64,000 nucleotides of DNA from Bacillota bacterium (GTDB lineage: Bacteria > Bacillota > Clostridia > Lachnospirales > CAG-274): assembly GCA_017543265.1 (NCBI GenBank), contig JAFYGI010000063.1:1-64000 (forward strand), in the 5' to 3' direction. The first letter of the stretch is position 1. Every line of letters begins with the position of its first letter. The notes beneath the pieces were generated by a model, which did no database searches, was not told the DNA's origin, and worked only from the letters and a program-made list of their open reading frames with translations. Below, piece by piece: positions 41,922 through 52,280 of this stretch. A program made the translations under genes and the position numbers.

Positions 41922-42719
41922 TTACTCGCTGAATTCACCGAATTTTCTGAAGCGTGCATATCTTTCGCTTAAAAGCTGATCTATAGGCTTATCGCAAAGC
42001 ATATCCAGTTCTGTGACCAGTTTGCTTTTAAGCAGGTTTGCGGTAAAACCGAAATCATTCTGGGCACCGCCCTTGACCTCTTTTATGACCTTTTCGATCA
42101 TTCCCATTTCAAGCAGATCGTTTGCGGTCAGCTTCATAACATCCGCAGCCTCTTTTGCACGGTTTGCATCCTTCCAGAGGATACTTGCAAAGCCCTCGGG
42201 GCTGAGTATGGCATAAACGGAGTTTTCAAGCATCCAAACCCTGTCCGTTACGGCCAGCGCAAGCGCACCGCCGCTGCCGCCCTCGCCGATAACAACGGAT
42301 ATCGTGGGCACCTTAAGCTCCGCCATTTCAAGCAGATTTCTTGCAATAGCTTCACCCTGTCCGCGTTCCTCTGCACCGACACCGCAGTATGCACCGCTGG
42401 TATTGATAAGGTTTATTATGGGACGGCCGAATTTTTCCGCCTGCTTCATAAGGCGAAGCGCCTTGCGGTAGCCCTCGGGATGCGGCGAACCGAAGTTACG
42501 CTCGATATTTTCTTCCATGGACTTGCCCTTTTGTATACCGATAACGGTCACGGGTCTGTCCACAAGCCATGCAACACCGCCGACAACAGCCTTATCGTCA
42601 CGGAACTGTCTGTCACCGTGCAGCTCGACAAAGCCTTCAAAAATATGGTTTATATAATCAAGTGCGGTAGGTCTTGACACCTTACGCGCAATTTTGACGT
42701 TATCATAAGCGCCTGCCAT
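41922..42719 (-). CDS. accA: Acetyl-CoA carboxylase carboxyltransferase alpha subunit
   Basis: A 265-residue AccA lacking the long N-terminal helix of the E. coli protein. It contains [39 protein letters not shown], the oxyanion loop [15 protein letters not shown] and [14 protein letters not shown]. With AccD it transfers CO2 from carboxybiotin to acetyl-CoA. The start overlaps the accD stop (TAATG). Confidence 0.95.
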   Translation of the reverse strand: MAGAYDNVKIARKVSRPTALDYINHIFEGFVELHGDRQFRDDKAVVGGVAWLVDRPVTVIGIQKGKSMEENIERNFGSPHPEGYRKALRLMKQAEKFGRPIINLINTSGAYCGVGAEERGQGEAIARNLLEMAELKVPTISVVIGEGGSGGALALAVTDRVWMLENSVYAILSPEGFASILWKDANRAKEAADVMKLTANDLLEMGMIEKVIKEVKGGAQNDFGFTANLLKSKLVTELDMLCDKPIDQLLSERYARFRKFGEFSE

Positions 42720-43612
42720 TATTCCGCACCGTCCTTTCTGCCCGAATGAAGCCTTAAAATATCACGAAGCTTTATAGGCATTTCTTCTCTTGTAACGATG
42801 AGATCCACAAAGCCGTGTTCAAGCTGGAACTCCGCTGTCTGGAACTCGTCGGGGAGCTTTTGCTTTATAGTGCCCTCGATAACACGTCTGCCGGCAAAGC
42901 CGATAAGCGCCTTGGGCTCGGAGATGATAATGTCGCCGAGCATGGCAAAGCTTGCGGTAACGCCGCCCGTTGTGGGGTCGGTCAGCACGGTTATGTACAA
43001 AAGCCCTGCCTGTGAGTGCTTTGCGGCCGCAGCGGACACCTTAGCCATCTGCATAAGCGACACGATACCCTCCTGCATTCTTGCACCGCCGGAGCAGGCA
43101 AAAATGATGATGGGGAGCCTGTTTTTTGTTGCGTATTCAAATGCCCTTGTAAGCTTTTCGCCGACAACGCTGCCCATAGATGCCATCATAAAGCCGCTGT
43201 CCATTACGCCTATAACGGTCTTTTCGCCGCCTATGGTACAGGTACCGGTTATTACGGCATCCTTAAGGCCCGTTTTTTCCTGCATCCTTGCGATCTTTTC
43301 CTCATAATCGGGGAAATCAAGCGGATTTTTTGCCCTGAGTGCCGCGTCCATTTCCTTAAAAGAGCCCTCGTCTGCCGTCAGGCGAATTCTTTCCTTGGAG
43401 TTAAGGCGGAAATATCTTGCGCATTTGGGACAAATTTTAAGCTTTCCAAGCTCTTTCTTTTCAAAAACATTCTCGCACGAGGGGCACTTTATACCGCCCG
43501 CAGGTACGGGCACATCTTCCTTTGCCGGTTCTTTTTTGCCCGGCAGTTCAAGCTTTATATCCTTTACCCTGCTTCTGAGAGTATCCAAATCGGGTAATTT
43601 AAAACCTGCCAT
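42719..43612 (-). CDS. accD: Acetyl-CoA carboxylase carboxyltransferase beta subunit
   Basis: A 297-residue AccD. The zinc ribbon uses Cys43, Cys46, Cys61 and Cys64. The crotonase-like body has [20 protein letters not shown] (in parts) and [19 protein letters not shown], then [24 protein letters not shown] precedes the ATG. The biotin carrier (accB) and carboxylase (accC) genes are missing from this cluster. Confidence 0.96.
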   Translation of the reverse strand: MAGFKLPDLDTLRSRVKDIKLELPGKKEPAKEDVPVPAGGIKCPSCENVFEKKELGKLKICPKCARYFRLNSKERIRLTADEGSFKEMDAALRAKNPLDFPDYEEKIARMQEKTGLKDAVITGTCTIGGEKTVIGVMDSGFMMASMGSVVGEKLTRAFEYATKNRLPIIIFACSGGARMQEGIVSLMQMAKVSAAAAKHSQAGLLYITVLTDPTTGGVTASFAMLGDIIISEPKALIGFAGRRVIEGTIKQKLPDEFQTAEFQLEHGFVDLIVTREEMPIKLRDILRLHSGRKDGAE

Positions 43613-43622
43613 AATGCCCTCC

Positions 43623-44045
43623 TTATCCTATCATAAATGTCAGTTCGGCTTCCGCGACCTTTTTGTCGTCCACATAAGCAACGCCCTTGCCTATGCCTGC
43701 GACCTTTTTAAGCTTGACTATTTCAAGCTCGAGCCTTAATGTATCGCCCGGAACGACCTTGCCGCGGAATTTTGCCTTATCTATGCCGCCGAAGTACGCG
43801 GTCTTGCCCTTGAACTGTTCAAGCGACAGCAGCGCAACGGCACCTGCCTGAGCCATAGCCTCAACGATAAGCACGCCGGGCATAACGGGCTCCTGCGGGA
43901 AATGTCCGTTAAAAAATTCCTCGTTGTTGGTCACGTTTTTAATGGCAACGACCCTTTTGCCCTCCTCGAGCTCGATAACGCGGTCGATAAGCAAAAACGG
44001 GTATCTATGCGGTATAATAGCCTTTATATCCTGTGAATAAAGCAT
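43623..44045 (-). CDS. fabZ: 3-hydroxyacyl-ACP dehydratase FabZ
   Basis: A 140-residue hotdog dehydratase. [14 protein letters not shown] near the start and the catalytic His in [22 protein letters not shown] (read as [11 protein letters not shown] with Glu in VEAMAQ) define FabZ. ATG at 44045 is used because GGGAGGG stands 8 bases before it; an in-frame ATG at 44060 lies inside fabF. Confidence 0.95.
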   Translation of the reverse strand: MLYSQDIKAIIPHRYPFLLIDRVIELEEGKRVVAIKNVTNNEEFFNGHFPQEPVMPGVLIVEAMAQAGAVALLSLEQFKGKTAYFGGIDKAKFRGKVVPGDTLRLELEIVKLKKVAGIGKGVAYVDDKKVAEAELTFMIG

Positions 44046-44047
44046 TT

Positions 44048-45292
44048 TCAGCCCTCCCATTTTTTAAGGCATAAAACAGCGTTGTGTCCGCCGAAGCCAA
44101 ATGTGTTGGAAAGTGCATATTTCACTTCCCTTTCAACTGCCTTGTTGGGTGTATAGTCAAGGTCGCATTCCTCGTCCGGCACCTGATAGTTGATAGTCGG
44201 CGGGATAATGCCGTGCTGCATTGCAAGAGCCGTTGCGATGACCTCCACCGCACCCGTTGCACCGAGAAGATGACCCGTCATGGACTTTGTGGAGCTTATG
44301 CTTATTTTTTTAGCCTGCTCCTCGCCGAAGGCTATCTTTATAGCGGCTGTTTCGCCTGCATCGTTAAGATGTGTGCTGGTGCCGTGTGCATTTATATAAT
44401 CTACCTGTGTGCTTTCGATGCCTGCCTCACGCATAGCGGCCGTCATGGCCTTTGCAGCACCCGTACCGTCGGGCAGCGGGCTTGTCATATGGTATGCGTC
44501 GCAGGTCGAGCCGTAGCCGACTACCTCTGCCAGTATCTTTGCCCCGCGAGCCTGTGCGCTTTCAAGTGATTCCATAAACACGATGCCCGCACCCTCGCCC
44601 ATTACAAAGCCGTTTCTTTCCTTGTCGAAAGGCATTGACGAGCGTTTGGGGTCGTTATTGGTGGAAAGGGCTTTAAGCGATGTAAAGCCGCCGATACCGA
44701 GTGGGCATACGGTAGCCTCCGCACCGCCCGCAATAATATAATCGGAATAGCCGTGCTTGATGTTCCTGAACGCCTCACCGATACAGTTTGTCGAGGATGC
44801 GCAGGCCGTAACAACGTCTATACAGGTACCCTTTGCCTGATATTTGATAGCGACCTGTCCTGCCGCCATATTGCCTATGGTCATAGGGATACAAAGCGGG
44901 CCTATCTTGCTCGGGCCTTTTTCAACCAGCTTTACAGTAGCTTCCTCTATAACGGGAAGTCCGCCAATACCCGAGCCTATAACAACGCCAAGGCGGTCTT
45001 TGTCTATCTTTTCAAGGTCGATACCGCTGGACTTTACAGCCTCGTCGGCTGCAACCATAGCAAAAACGGTAAACCTGTCCATACGTTTAAGGTCTTTTTT
45101 GTCAACGGCCACAAGGGGATCGAAATCATCCTTTACCTCGCCTGCGACCTTTACCTTAAAGTCCGTCGTATCAAAATTTTTGATAAAATCTATACCGTTT
45201 CGTCCGCTTTTAAGGCCGTCCCAAAACTGTTCAACATTGTTGCCGATGGGTGTTACCGCACCCATACCGGTAATAACAACTCTTCTTTCCAT
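44048..45292 (-). CDS. fabF: Beta-ketoacyl-ACP synthase II
   Basis: A 414-residue condensing enzyme of fatty acid elongation. The catalytic triad is visible: Cys164 in VVTACASST, His in [11 protein letters not shown], and His in [15 protein letters not shown] at 45292 gives [11 protein letters not shown]; the upstream in-frame ATG at 45310 overlaps the likely SD GGAGG. Confidence 0.96.
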   Translation of the reverse strand: MERRVVITGMGAVTPIGNNVEQFWDGLKSGRNGIDFIKNFDTTDFKVKVAGEVKDDFDPLVAVDKKDLKRMDRFTVFAMVAADEAVKSSGIDLEKIDKDRLGVVIGSGIGGLPVIEEATVKLVEKGPSKIGPLCIPMTIGNMAAGQVAIKYQAKGTCIDVVTACASSTNCIGEAFRNIKHGYSDYIIAGGAEATVCPLGIGGFTSLKALSTNNDPKRSSMPFDKERNGFVMGEGAGIVFMESLESAQARGAKILAEVVGYGSTCDAYHMTSPLPDGTGAAKAMTAAMREAGIESTQVDYINAHGTSTHLNDAGETAAIKIAFGEEQAKKISISSTKSMTGHLLGATGAVEVIATALAMQHGIIPPTINYQVPDEECDLDYTPNKAVEREVKYALSNTFGFGGHNAVLCLKKWEG

Positions 45293-45320
45293 AAAAATAT
45301 GTTCCTCCATTAAAGCAGTT

Positions 45321-46043
45321 TTACATTATCATACCGCCGTCAATATTAACGACCTGACCCGTGATATAGGGTGCATTTGCAAGAAATACCGCAAGCTCTG
45401 CGACCTCCTCGGGCTCGCCGAGTCTTTTAAGCGGTACGTTTGCCAGTATTCCCTCTTTTACGCTGTCACTTAAAACATCCGTCATTGATGTTTTGATAAA
45501 GCCCGGAGCGATGGCATTACAGGTAATGCCGCGTGATGCAAGTTCCTTTGCGGTCGCCTTGGTAAGGCCGATAACGCCCGCCTTGCTTGCGGCATAGTTG
45601 GCCTGACCCACATTGCCCGCAACGCCGACAACACTGCTCATATTGACGATGCTGCCGCTTTTTTGCTTGAGCATCACCTTGCTTGTATGCTTTATCATAT
45701 TGAATGTACCCTTAAGGTTTGTTGCTATTACCGCATCAAAATCCTCTTCCTTCATGCCGAGCAAAAGCTTGTCGCGTGTGATGCCCGCATTGTTTACAAG
45801 CACATCCACCGTGCCGAATTTTTCAACAGAAGCCTTTACAAGAAGCTCCGCCTGCTTAAAGTCGCTGACATCGCACTGAACGGCAAGGCACTCCACGCCG
45901 CAGCCCTCTATTTCCTTAATAAGCTCGTCGGGCACCGTACTTCTGTAGTTTAACACTATATTGCAGCCTTTTTTGGCAAAGGCAACGGCAACAGCCCTGC
46001 CTATACCCTTTGCACCGCCTGTAACAATAACATTTTTAGCCAT
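45321..46043 (-). CDS. fabG: 3-oxoacyl-ACP reductase FabG
   Basis: A 240-residue short-chain dehydrogenase. NADP-binding TGGAKGIGRA, NNAGITRD, and the Ser-Tyr-Lys triad (NMSSVVGV, then YAASKAG). Start overlaps the fabD stop by one base (TAATG). Confidence 0.95.
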   Translation of the reverse strand: MAKNVIVTGGAKGIGRAVAVAFAKKGCNIVLNYRSTVPDELIKEIEGCGVECLAVQCDVSDFKQAELLVKASVEKFGTVDVLVNNAGITRDKLLLGMKEEDFDAVIATNLKGTFNMIKHTSKVMLKQKSGSIVNMSSVVGVAGNVGQANYAASKAGVIGLTKATAKELASRGITCNAIAPGFIKTSMTDVLSDSVKEGILANVPLKRLGEPEEVAELAVFLANAPYITGQVVNIDGGMIM

Positions 46044-46987
46044 TATAAACCCAATCCTCCGATCGCCTTTTCAAGCGTTTTTACATCCTCAATGTTGTAT
46101 ACCTCGATATTTTCCGCGCCCATATCCTTTGCGACCTTCTTGACAAAGGAAGAAAGCGTTTTGCCCGGACCCATTTCAACAAAGGTATCAACGCCGAGTT
46201 CTATCATTTTTCTGACAGACTGATCCCATTTTACGGGGTTCATTACCTGCTTGGTGAGTATTTCCGGTATATCCGAGGCACTTGCGACAAGGTCGCCCGT
46301 AAGGTTTGTAGGCACGGGTACCTGCATATCGTGGAAATCTATATTTTTAAGTTCCTCTTTAAGCTTGTCCGAAGCGGGCTTTAAAAGCGATGTATGGAAG
46401 GGGCCGCTTACATTGAGCATAACGGCACGCTTTGCGCCCATTTCCGTCACTATTTCGGCAGCCTTTTCAACCGCAGCCTTATCGCCCGCAATTGCTATCT
46501 GGCCGGGGCAGTTGTAATTTGCTATCATGCACCTGCCGATGTCGGAAACGCTGTCGCAGGCCTCCTGTATCTTTTCCGCGGGGAGATTTAAAACGGCACA
46601 CATACCGCCCTCGCCCACGGGCACAGCTTCCGTCATAAAGCGTCCGCGCTTTCTTACAAGTGTCACCGCCTGCTCGAAATCAAGCACGCCGCTTGCCACC
46701 AGCGCGGAATATTCACCCAGGCTGAGGCCTGCCGCATAATCCGCCTTAAGGCCTTTATCCCTCATAAGTTCAAGCACGGCAACACTCATTGTAAGGATAG
46801 CCGGCTGTGTATACTCCGTCTCGTTGAGGCGCGGATCATCGTTAAAGCAGATGTCGCTTATTTTAAGGCCGAGAGCCTTATCCGCAGTATCAAATACATT
46901 CTTTACGCAGTCAAAGTTTTCGTAAAGCTCCTTGCCCATACCTGCGGCCTGGGCACCCTGTCCGCTGAAAATAAAAGCTGTTTTCAT
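46043..46987 (-). CDS. fabD: Malonyl-CoA:ACP transacylase
   Basis: A 314-residue FabD. FIFSGQGAQAAGMG at the start, the nucleophile Ser89 in AAGLSLGEYSAL, and the active-site His in SGPFHTSLLKPAS. It loads malonyl groups onto ACP. AAAGGAA precedes the ATG. Confidence 0.96.
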   Translation of the reverse strand: MKTAFIFSGQGAQAAGMGKELYENFDCVKNVFDTADKALGLKISDICFNDDPRLNETEYTQPAILTMSVAVLELMRDKGLKADYAAGLSLGEYSALVASGVLDFEQAVTLVRKRGRFMTEAVPVGEGGMCAVLNLPAEKIQEACDSVSDIGRCMIANYNCPGQIAIAGDKAAVEKAAEIVTEMGAKRAVMLNVSGPFHTSLLKPASDKLKEELKNIDFHDMQVPVPTNLTGDLVASASDIPEILTKQVMNPVKWDQSVRKMIELGVDTFVEMGPGKTLSSFVKKVAKDMGAENIEVYNIEDVKTLEKAIGGLGL

Positions 46988-46991
46988 AATT

Positions 46992-47933
46992 TTAATATTC
47001 CTTTACCAAAGCTGTAAATTCGCTCATTATCTCTTCTATTATTTCCTTTGCGGGCTGCTCCTTTGTGACCATACCCGCTATCTGACCGCTCATTACCGAG
47101 CCAAAGTCCATATCGCCCTCTTTAACGGCACGCTGAAGTGCGCCGCGGCCGAGTGCCTCTATTCTTTCAAGGTCGGGCTTTTCCTTGCCGCCCTCTTCCT
47201 TTTCAACTACCGCAAACTGTCTTGCAAGCTTGTTTTTAAGCACACGCACGGGATGACCCGTTATCTGGCCTGTCGTAACGGTATCCATATCCTTGGCCTT
47301 AAGTACCTTCTTTTTGTAGTTTTCGTGTACCGTACACTCGTTTGCCACAAGGAAGCGTGTACCTATCTGTACGGCCTTTGCACCAAGCATAAAACCTGCT
47401 GCCATACCTCTGCCGTCCGCAATACCGCCCGCCGCGATAACGGGGATATTTACCGCATCAACGACCTGCGGAACAAGTGCCATGGTGGTAGTCCTGCCCA
47501 CATGGCCGCCGCTTTCCATACCCTCGGCTATAACTGCGGCACAGCCGAGCTTTTCCATCTTTTTTGCATGCGCAACGCTGGGCGTAACGGGGATAACACA
47601 GATACCGTGTTCCTTGAACTTGTCCATATACTTGCCGGGGTCGCCTGCGCCCGTTGTTATTACCTTAATGCCTTCCTCGCATACAAGATCGACTATATCC
47701 TCGACAAAGGGAGAAAGAAGCATGATATTAACGCCAAAAGGCTTGTCCGTTTTTTCCTTGCACTTGCGTATCTCCTCGCGCACGATGTCGGCGGGAGCGT
47801 TGCCCGCAGCGATTATGCCAAGGCCGCCTGCCTCGGATACCGCACTTGCCAGGCTGGCATCTGCTATCCACGCCATAGCGCCCTGAAAAATAGGATACTT
47901 GATACCTAAAAGGTCACATATTACATTGCTCAT
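46992..47933 (-). CDS. fabK: Enoyl-ACP reductase II (FabK)
   Basis: A 313-residue FMN-dependent FabK of the nitronate monooxygenase fold: KYPIFQGAMAWIADASLASAVSEAGG, GVNIMLLSP, GMESGGHVG and VIAAGGIADGRG. It does the final reduction of each elongation cycle and replaces FabI. FabK enzymes are insensitive to triclosan. Only 4 bases separate it from fabD. Confidence 0.94.
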   Translation of the reverse strand: MSNVICDLLGIKYPIFQGAMAWIADASLASAVSEAGGLGIIAAGNAPADIVREEIRKCKEKTDKPFGVNIMLLSPFVEDIVDLVCEEGIKVITTGAGDPGKYMDKFKEHGICVIPVTPSVAHAKKMEKLGCAAVIAEGMESGGHVGRTTTMALVPQVVDAVNIPVIAAGGIADGRGMAAGFMLGAKAVQIGTRFLVANECTVHENYKKKVLKAKDMDTVTTGQITGHPVRVLKNKLARQFAVVEKEEGGKEKPDLERIEALGRGALQRAVKEGDMDFGSVMSGQIAGMVTKEQPAKEIIEEIMSEFTALVKEY

Positions 47934-47935
47934 TT

Positions 47936-48316
47936 TTATTCGTCCCCTTCCTTATCGTCCTCTGCTGCCGTTTCGTCCTCCTGCGGCTCGATAAAATAGC
48001 CGAAAAGGATGTCTCTTTGCTTGAATTTTTCCGCAATTTTTGCGTAGATCTCCTGTACCCTTACGGTTATGGGATATTTGCACTGTATAACAATGCCCAC
48101 GCCGTAGCCGACGGATTCGGGATAATTGTCAAGCACCTGACCCGTAGTGATATATTTGAAATAATTGTTGATCTTGGTCTCGATCATTTTGATATGCTTT
48201 TTCTTTTCCTCGGGTGTGGTGTCCCAGCTGATGTCGTCAACTATCGTAAGGATAACTCTCTTTTGCTCGTTACTGATGCTTGTCGCATCTATGATCCCTA
48301 AATTTGAAAGTGCCAT
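47936..48316 (-). CDS. Unknown small protein between fabH and fabK (DUF6572-like by eye)
   Basis: A 126-residue soluble protein. The core reads RVILTIVDDISWDTTPEEK, then KMIETKINNYFKYITTGQVLDNYP and VGIVIQCKYPITVRVQEIY (in parts), which resembles DUF6572 from memory. The tail is Glu/Asp-rich. It occupies the slot where acpP often lies, but lacks the ACP motif DSLD and is not an ACP. GGAGG precedes the ATG. Function unknown. Confidence 0.75.
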   Translation of the reverse strand: MALSNLGIIDATSISNEQKRVILTIVDDISWDTTPEEKKKHIKMIETKINNYFKYITTGQVLDNYPESVGYGVGIVIQCKYPITVRVQEIYAKIAEKFKQRDILFGYFIEPQEDETAAEDDKEGDE

Positions 48317-48333
48317 TATAGTATACCTCCTGT

Positions 48334-49308
48334 TTATATCTCAATTAAAAGGCTGCCCCATGTAAGGCCGCCGCCAAAGCCTGTCAAAACTACCTTGTCC
48401 CCTTTTTTCAACAAGCCCTGCTCGTCCATCTCCGCAAGCGCGATAGGTATGCTTGCCGAGGATGTATTGCCGCATTTGTCAATATTCATAAAAAACTTTT
48501 CTATCGGCATATCAAGCCTTTTTGCCATGGCCTCTACTATGCGGTAGTTTGCCTGGTGCGGTACGACGTATGCAACATCATCCTTTGAAACACCTGCCTT
48601 TTCAAGCAAAGCATCAACGCTTTGAGGCACCTTTTTGGTAGCAAAGGTGAATATTGCCCTTCCGTCCATCCACAAATAAGGCTGTTTTTCCTTATCGTTA
48701 TCAAAAAACGGCGTATCTATATGCAGCGAATTGCCCGTAAGCTTAAGGCCGTCCGCGCCGTTTGAATGTATGTCCTCCGCGATAACGCCCGCGCAGCTTT
48801 CGCTTGCCTTAACAAGCACACCGCCCGCGCCGTCGCCGAAAAGCACACAGCTGCTTCTGTCTGTCCAGTCGGTTATGGCCGAAAGCACCTCCGAGCCGAA
48901 CACAAGAATATTTTTTGCAGTACCGCATTTAATATACTTGTCCGCAACGCTCATTGCATATACAAAGCCCGAGCACGCCGCCGAAACATCAAAGGCAAAA
49001 GCATTGTCCGCGCCTATTGCCGCCTGAACAAGGCAGGCAGTATTGGGGGTGGCAAAGTCGGGCGTGATGGTCGCAACGATTATCATATCTATCTCAAGCG
49101 GTGATATACCGCTTTTTTCGATCAGTTCTTCCGCGACCTTGACGCACAGATCCGACGCTGTTTCACCCGTTGTTATGTGTCTTGTCGAAATGCCCGTCCT
49201 GGTTCTTATCCATTCGTCGTTTGTTTCCACCATAAGGCTCAGGTCGTCGTTTGTGACAGCCCTGGGCGGCAGATATTTGGCATAAGCCGCTATTTCTGAA
49301 TTATACAT
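48334..49308 (-). CDS. fabH: Beta-ketoacyl-ACP synthase III
   Basis: A 324-residue initiating condensing enzyme. Nucleophile Cys112 in DVSAACSGFVYAMS, His in VPHQANYRI and Asn in KCGNTSSASIP form the triad. It starts fatty acid synthesis from acetyl-CoA or a branched acyl-CoA. First gene of the fab operon; AAGGAG precedes the ATG. Confidence 0.96.
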   Translation of the reverse strand: MYNSEIAAYAKYLPPRAVTNDDLSLMVETNDEWIRTRTGISTRHITTGETASDLCVKVAEELIEKSGISPLEIDMIIVATITPDFATPNTACLVQAAIGADNAFAFDVSAACSGFVYAMSVADKYIKCGTAKNILVFGSEVLSAITDWTDRSSCVLFGDGAGGVLVKASESCAGVIAEDIHSNGADGLKLTGNSLHIDTPFFDNDKEKQPYLWMDGRAIFTFATKKVPQSVDALLEKAGVSKDDVAYVVPHQANYRIVEAMAKRLDMPIEKFFMNIDKCGNTSSASIPIALAEMDEQGLLKKGDKVVLTGFGGGLTWGSLLIEI

Positions 49309-49423
49309 AGAAATCTCCTTGATCTTCCCCGACTGTGCGGTGTCAGGTCTTCCTTATTAGTATCCGCGAAAAAAGTCCCGCGCGGGGCGCAGGTAATATT
49401 TTCCGCAGTACACCTATAATAAA

Positions 49424-49452
49424 AGTATATGCTTTTTTTGCTTAAAAGTCAA
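49424..49452 (-). promoter_or_regulatory. fabH operon promoter
   Basis: Minus-strand TTGACT (49452-49447), 17 bases, TATACT (49429-49424). The 5' untranslated region would be about 110 bases. Confidence 0.83.
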
Positions 49453-49564
49453 GGCATTTCTATATATTGTGTAAATAAACGTATTTTTTACTAATAATAG
49501 TGCCCCGCAAATCGGTACATTATAAATTATTATGGCTTTTTTTGTCAATTCGCAATAAAATCAC

Positions 49565-49593
49565 TTGTAATACACCGCAAAATATATTATAAT
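49565..49593 (+). promoter_or_regulatory. livH operon promoter
   Basis: TTGTAA (49565-49570), 17 bases, TATAAT (49588-49593), about 40 bases upstream of the livH coding start. Confidence 0.78.
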
Positions 49594-49639
49594 ATTAAAG
49601 ATTGGAATTATCCCGTTCTGGACGAAAGGAGAAAAAATT

Positions 49640-50518
49640 ATGCAGCAATTTTGCGAGCAGCTGCTCAACGGTCTTAATCTGGGCAGTGTATATGCTCTTA
49701 TTGCACTTGGCTATACCATGGTTTACGGTATTGCAAAAATGCTTAACTTTGCGCACGGCGATATTATCATGGTCGGCGCGTACACCCTGCTTTTATCAAG
49801 CACCCGTTTTGGGCTGCCGTGGTATCTGGCGGTGCTTTTATGTGCCGTTGTATGCTGCGTGCTTGGTGTGAGCATAGAAAAAATAGCGTATAAGCCTTTG
49901 AGAAACGCTTCGCCCCTTACAGTGCTTATCACAGCCATAGGCGTAAGCTACTTTCTGCAAAGCTCCGCCCTGCTTATCTTTGGCTCTAATAAGCAGAAGG
50001 TGGATTCACTTATCAAAATAAAGGGCTTTACCGTAAACGGCATAAATGTTTCGGGCGAAAGCATAGTAACGCTCAGCGTTACCATAGTTATTATGATACT
50101 TCTTACACTTTTCATAAAGAAAACAAAAATGGGCAAGGCCATGCTCGCCGTATCGGAGGACAAGGGTGCGGCACAGCTTATGGGTGTCAACGTAAATGCG
50201 ACCATATCGCTGACATTTGCCATCGGTTCCGCACTTGCTGCCGTTGCGGGCATACTTTATATGTCGTCCTACGGCTTTGTAGGCCCTTATACGGGTTCTC
50301 TTCCCGGCATCAAGGCCTTTGTTGCCGCTGTTCTCGGCGGTATCGGCTCCATCCCCGGTGCCATGCTCGGCGGCATACTGCTGGGCATAATCGAAAGTAT
50401 GGCAAAGACCTACATCAGCACCGATCTTGCCGATGCGATAGTTTTCGGCATACTTATCGTTGTTTTGCTCTTCCGTCCTACGGGTCTTCTGGGCAAAAAA
50501 CGTATAGAAAAGGTTTAA
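49640..50518 (+). CDS. livH: Branched-chain amino acid ABC transporter permease LivH
   Basis: A 292-residue inner-membrane permease with about eight hydrophobic helices. LNGLNLGSVYALIALGYTMVYG and LNFAHGDIIMVGAY form the LivH signature; the EAA-like loop is near AVSEDKGAAQLMGV. GGAG precedes the ATG. The sequence cannot tell leucine-type from other hydrophobic or aromatic amino acid transport, or from urea. Confidence 0.92.
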   Translation: MQQFCEQLLNGLNLGSVYALIALGYTMVYGIAKMLNFAHGDIIMVGAYTLLLSSTRFGLPWYLAVLLCAVVCCVLGVSIEKIAYKPLRNASPLTVLITAIGVSYFLQSSALLIFGSNKQKVDSLIKIKGFTVNGINVSGESIVTLSVTIVIMILLTLFIKKTKMGKAMLAVSEDKGAAQLMGVNVNATISLTFAIGSALAAVAGILYMSSYGFVGPYTGSLPGIKAFVAAVLGGIGSIPGAMLGGILLGIIESMAKTYISTDLADAIVFGILIVVLLFRPTGLLGKKRIEKV

Positions 50519-50531
50519 GGAGGTATCGGCA

Positions 50532-51509
50532 ATGGAAAAATTCAAAAGCTTTCTTATCAGAAAGAAAAAGCCCGTTATCTTCTCCGTACTCGGCATAGCC
50601 GTATTTATAATATGCAATGCGCTTATTTCCTCGGGAACGCTCGGCAGACAGGGCGCGGGTCTTTTGGTGCCCATTTGCATAAACATAATGCTGGCGGTAA
50701 GCCTTAACCTTATTGTAGGCTTTCTCGGCGAGCTCAGTCTCGGCCACGCGGGCTTTATGTCAGTCGGCGCTTATGCGGGCTGTCTTTTTACGATACACTT
50801 TGACCTGCCCGTATATATCGAGTTTCCGCTTGCACTTATTATCGGCGGCCTTGTTGCGGCAATTTTCGGCGTGATAATCGGCCTTCCCGCACTCCGTCTC
50901 AACGGCGACTACCTTGCCATTGTTACACTTGCATTTGGCGAGATAATCCGCTCCATTATAAATTCGCTTGAATTTACGGGCGGCGCAGGCGGTCTTAAAG
51001 GCATCAACAAATTTTCAAACTTCAGCGTTGCCTACATTGCGGCAATGCTTACCATTATTGTTATAGTCAATCTGGTACACTCCCGCCACGGCCGCGCAAT
51101 AACCGCCATACGCGACAATATCATCTCCGCGGAGGCAATGGGTATAAACGTAGTGTTCTACAAGCTTATATCCTTTGTTATGGCTGCGTTTTTCGCAGGT
51201 GCGGCAGGTGTGCTTTACGGACACCATCTGGCAATTTTAAAGCCCGGTACATTTGACTTTAACAAATCCATAGAGATACTTGTTATCGTCGTGCTTGGCG
51301 GCATGGGCAATATCACGGGCAGCATAATAGCGGCAATAATAATAACCATACTGCCCGAGGTGCTGCGCGACCTTTCGGACTACAGAATGCTTATATATTC
51401 GATAGCACTTATCGTGATGATGCTTTCAAGCTCCTCACCCAAGCTTGCGGAGCTGCGCTCGAAGATAAAGGGCAGACTTCGTCCTTCAACGGGAAAGGAG
51501 GTCGCTTAA
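50532..51509 (+). CDS. livM: Branched-chain amino acid ABC transporter permease LivM
   Basis: A 325-residue permease with nine or so hydrophobic helices: LNLIVGFLGELSLGHAGFMSVGAY at the conserved turn, AITAIRDNIISAEAMGIN as coupling loop, and VVLGGMGNITGS. It pairs with LivH. GGAGG lies upstream. Confidence 0.92.
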   Translation: MEKFKSFLIRKKKPVIFSVLGIAVFIICNALISSGTLGRQGAGLLVPICINIMLAVSLNLIVGFLGELSLGHAGFMSVGAYAGCLFTIHFDLPVYIEFPLALIIGGLVAAIFGVIIGLPALRLNGDYLAIVTLAFGEIIRSIINSLEFTGGAGGLKGINKFSNFSVAYIAAMLTIIVIVNLVHSRHGRAITAIRDNIISAEAMGINVVFYKLISFVMAAFFAGAAGVLYGHHLAILKPGTFDFNKSIEILVIVVLGGMGNITGSIIAAIIITILPEVLRDLSDYRMLIYSIALIVMMLSSSSPKLAELRSKIKGRLRPSTGKEVA

Positions 51510-52268
51510 ATGTCATTGTTACAGGTAAAAAATCTGGGTATAAACTTCGGCGGTCTTAAGGCCGTTGACGATTTCAGCGTAAATATTGAAAAAGGCACGC
51601 TTTACGGCCTTATCGGCCCCAACGGCGCGGGCAAAACAACGGTTTTTAACCTGCTGACGGGCGTTTACAAGCCTTCTACCGGCACATTCAGGCTGGACGG
51701 CGAGCTTTTGAACGGCAAAAAGCCCATGGAGATAAACCGCATGGGTATAGCCCGTACATTTCAGAATATCAGGCTGTTTTCCAATATGTCCGTTATTGAC
51801 AATGTAAAGGTAGGTCTGCACAATCACCAGACGTACAGCGTATTTGACGGGGTATTCCGCACGCCGAAATACTACCGCGAGGAAAAGTCCATGAACGACG
51901 AGGCTGTCGAGCTTTTAAAGGTATTTGACCTTGAAAACGAGAAAAACAACCTTGCCTTTAACCTGCCCTACGGAAAGCAGCGTAAGCTGGAAATAGCGCG
52001 TGCGCTTGCGACAAAGCCGAAACTTTTGCTGCTTGACGAGCCTGCGGCGGGCATGAACCCCAACGAAACGGAGGAGCTGATGAGCACTATCCGTTTTGTA
52101 CGCGATAATTTTGATATGACGATCCTTCTTATAGAGCATGATATGCGTCTTGTAGGCGGTATCTGCGAGGAAGTTACCGTGCTTAACTTCGGTACGGAGC
52201 TTGCCAAGGGCAAGACAAGCGAGGTCCTCAACGACCCGCGCGTAATTACCGCATATCTGGGAGAATAA
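51510..52268 (+). CDS. livG: Branched-chain amino acid ABC transporter ATP-binding protein LivG
   Basis: A 252-residue ATPase. Walker A GPNGAGKTTVFNLLTG, signature region NLPYGKQRKLEIARAL (the Leu-Pro-Tyr-Gly variant normal for LivG), Walker B LLLLDEPAAGMNP and switch IEHDMRLV. The gene starts one base after the livM stop. Confidence 0.94.
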   Translation: MSLLQVKNLGINFGGLKAVDDFSVNIEKGTLYGLIGPNGAGKTTVFNLLTGVYKPSTGTFRLDGELLNGKKPMEINRMGIARTFQNIRLFSNMSVIDNVKVGLHNHQTYSVFDGVFRTPKYYREEKSMNDEAVELLKVFDLENEKNNLAFNLPYGKQRKLEIARALATKPKLLLLDEPAAGMNPNETEELMSTIRFVRDNFDMTILLIEHDMRLVGGICEEVTVLNFGTELAKGKTSEVLNDPRVITAYLGE

Positions 52269-52280
52269 GGGGGAATAAAA

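Larger units (their letters stand above)
49309..49639. other. 331-base divergent region between fabH and livH
   Basis: Contains the two promoters listed (49424-49452 minus, 49565-49593 plus) and a GC-rich CCCGCGCGGG palindrome (about 49377-49386), followed on the minus strand by ACTTTTTTCG, inside the fabH leader. The rest is AT-rich with no gene seen. No clear FapR or FabT operator is recognised. Confidence 0.65.

Noticed and set aside
47936-48316. Acyl carrier protein in the fab cluster
   Set aside because: The 126-residue product lacks the DSL phosphopantetheine motif and is too long.
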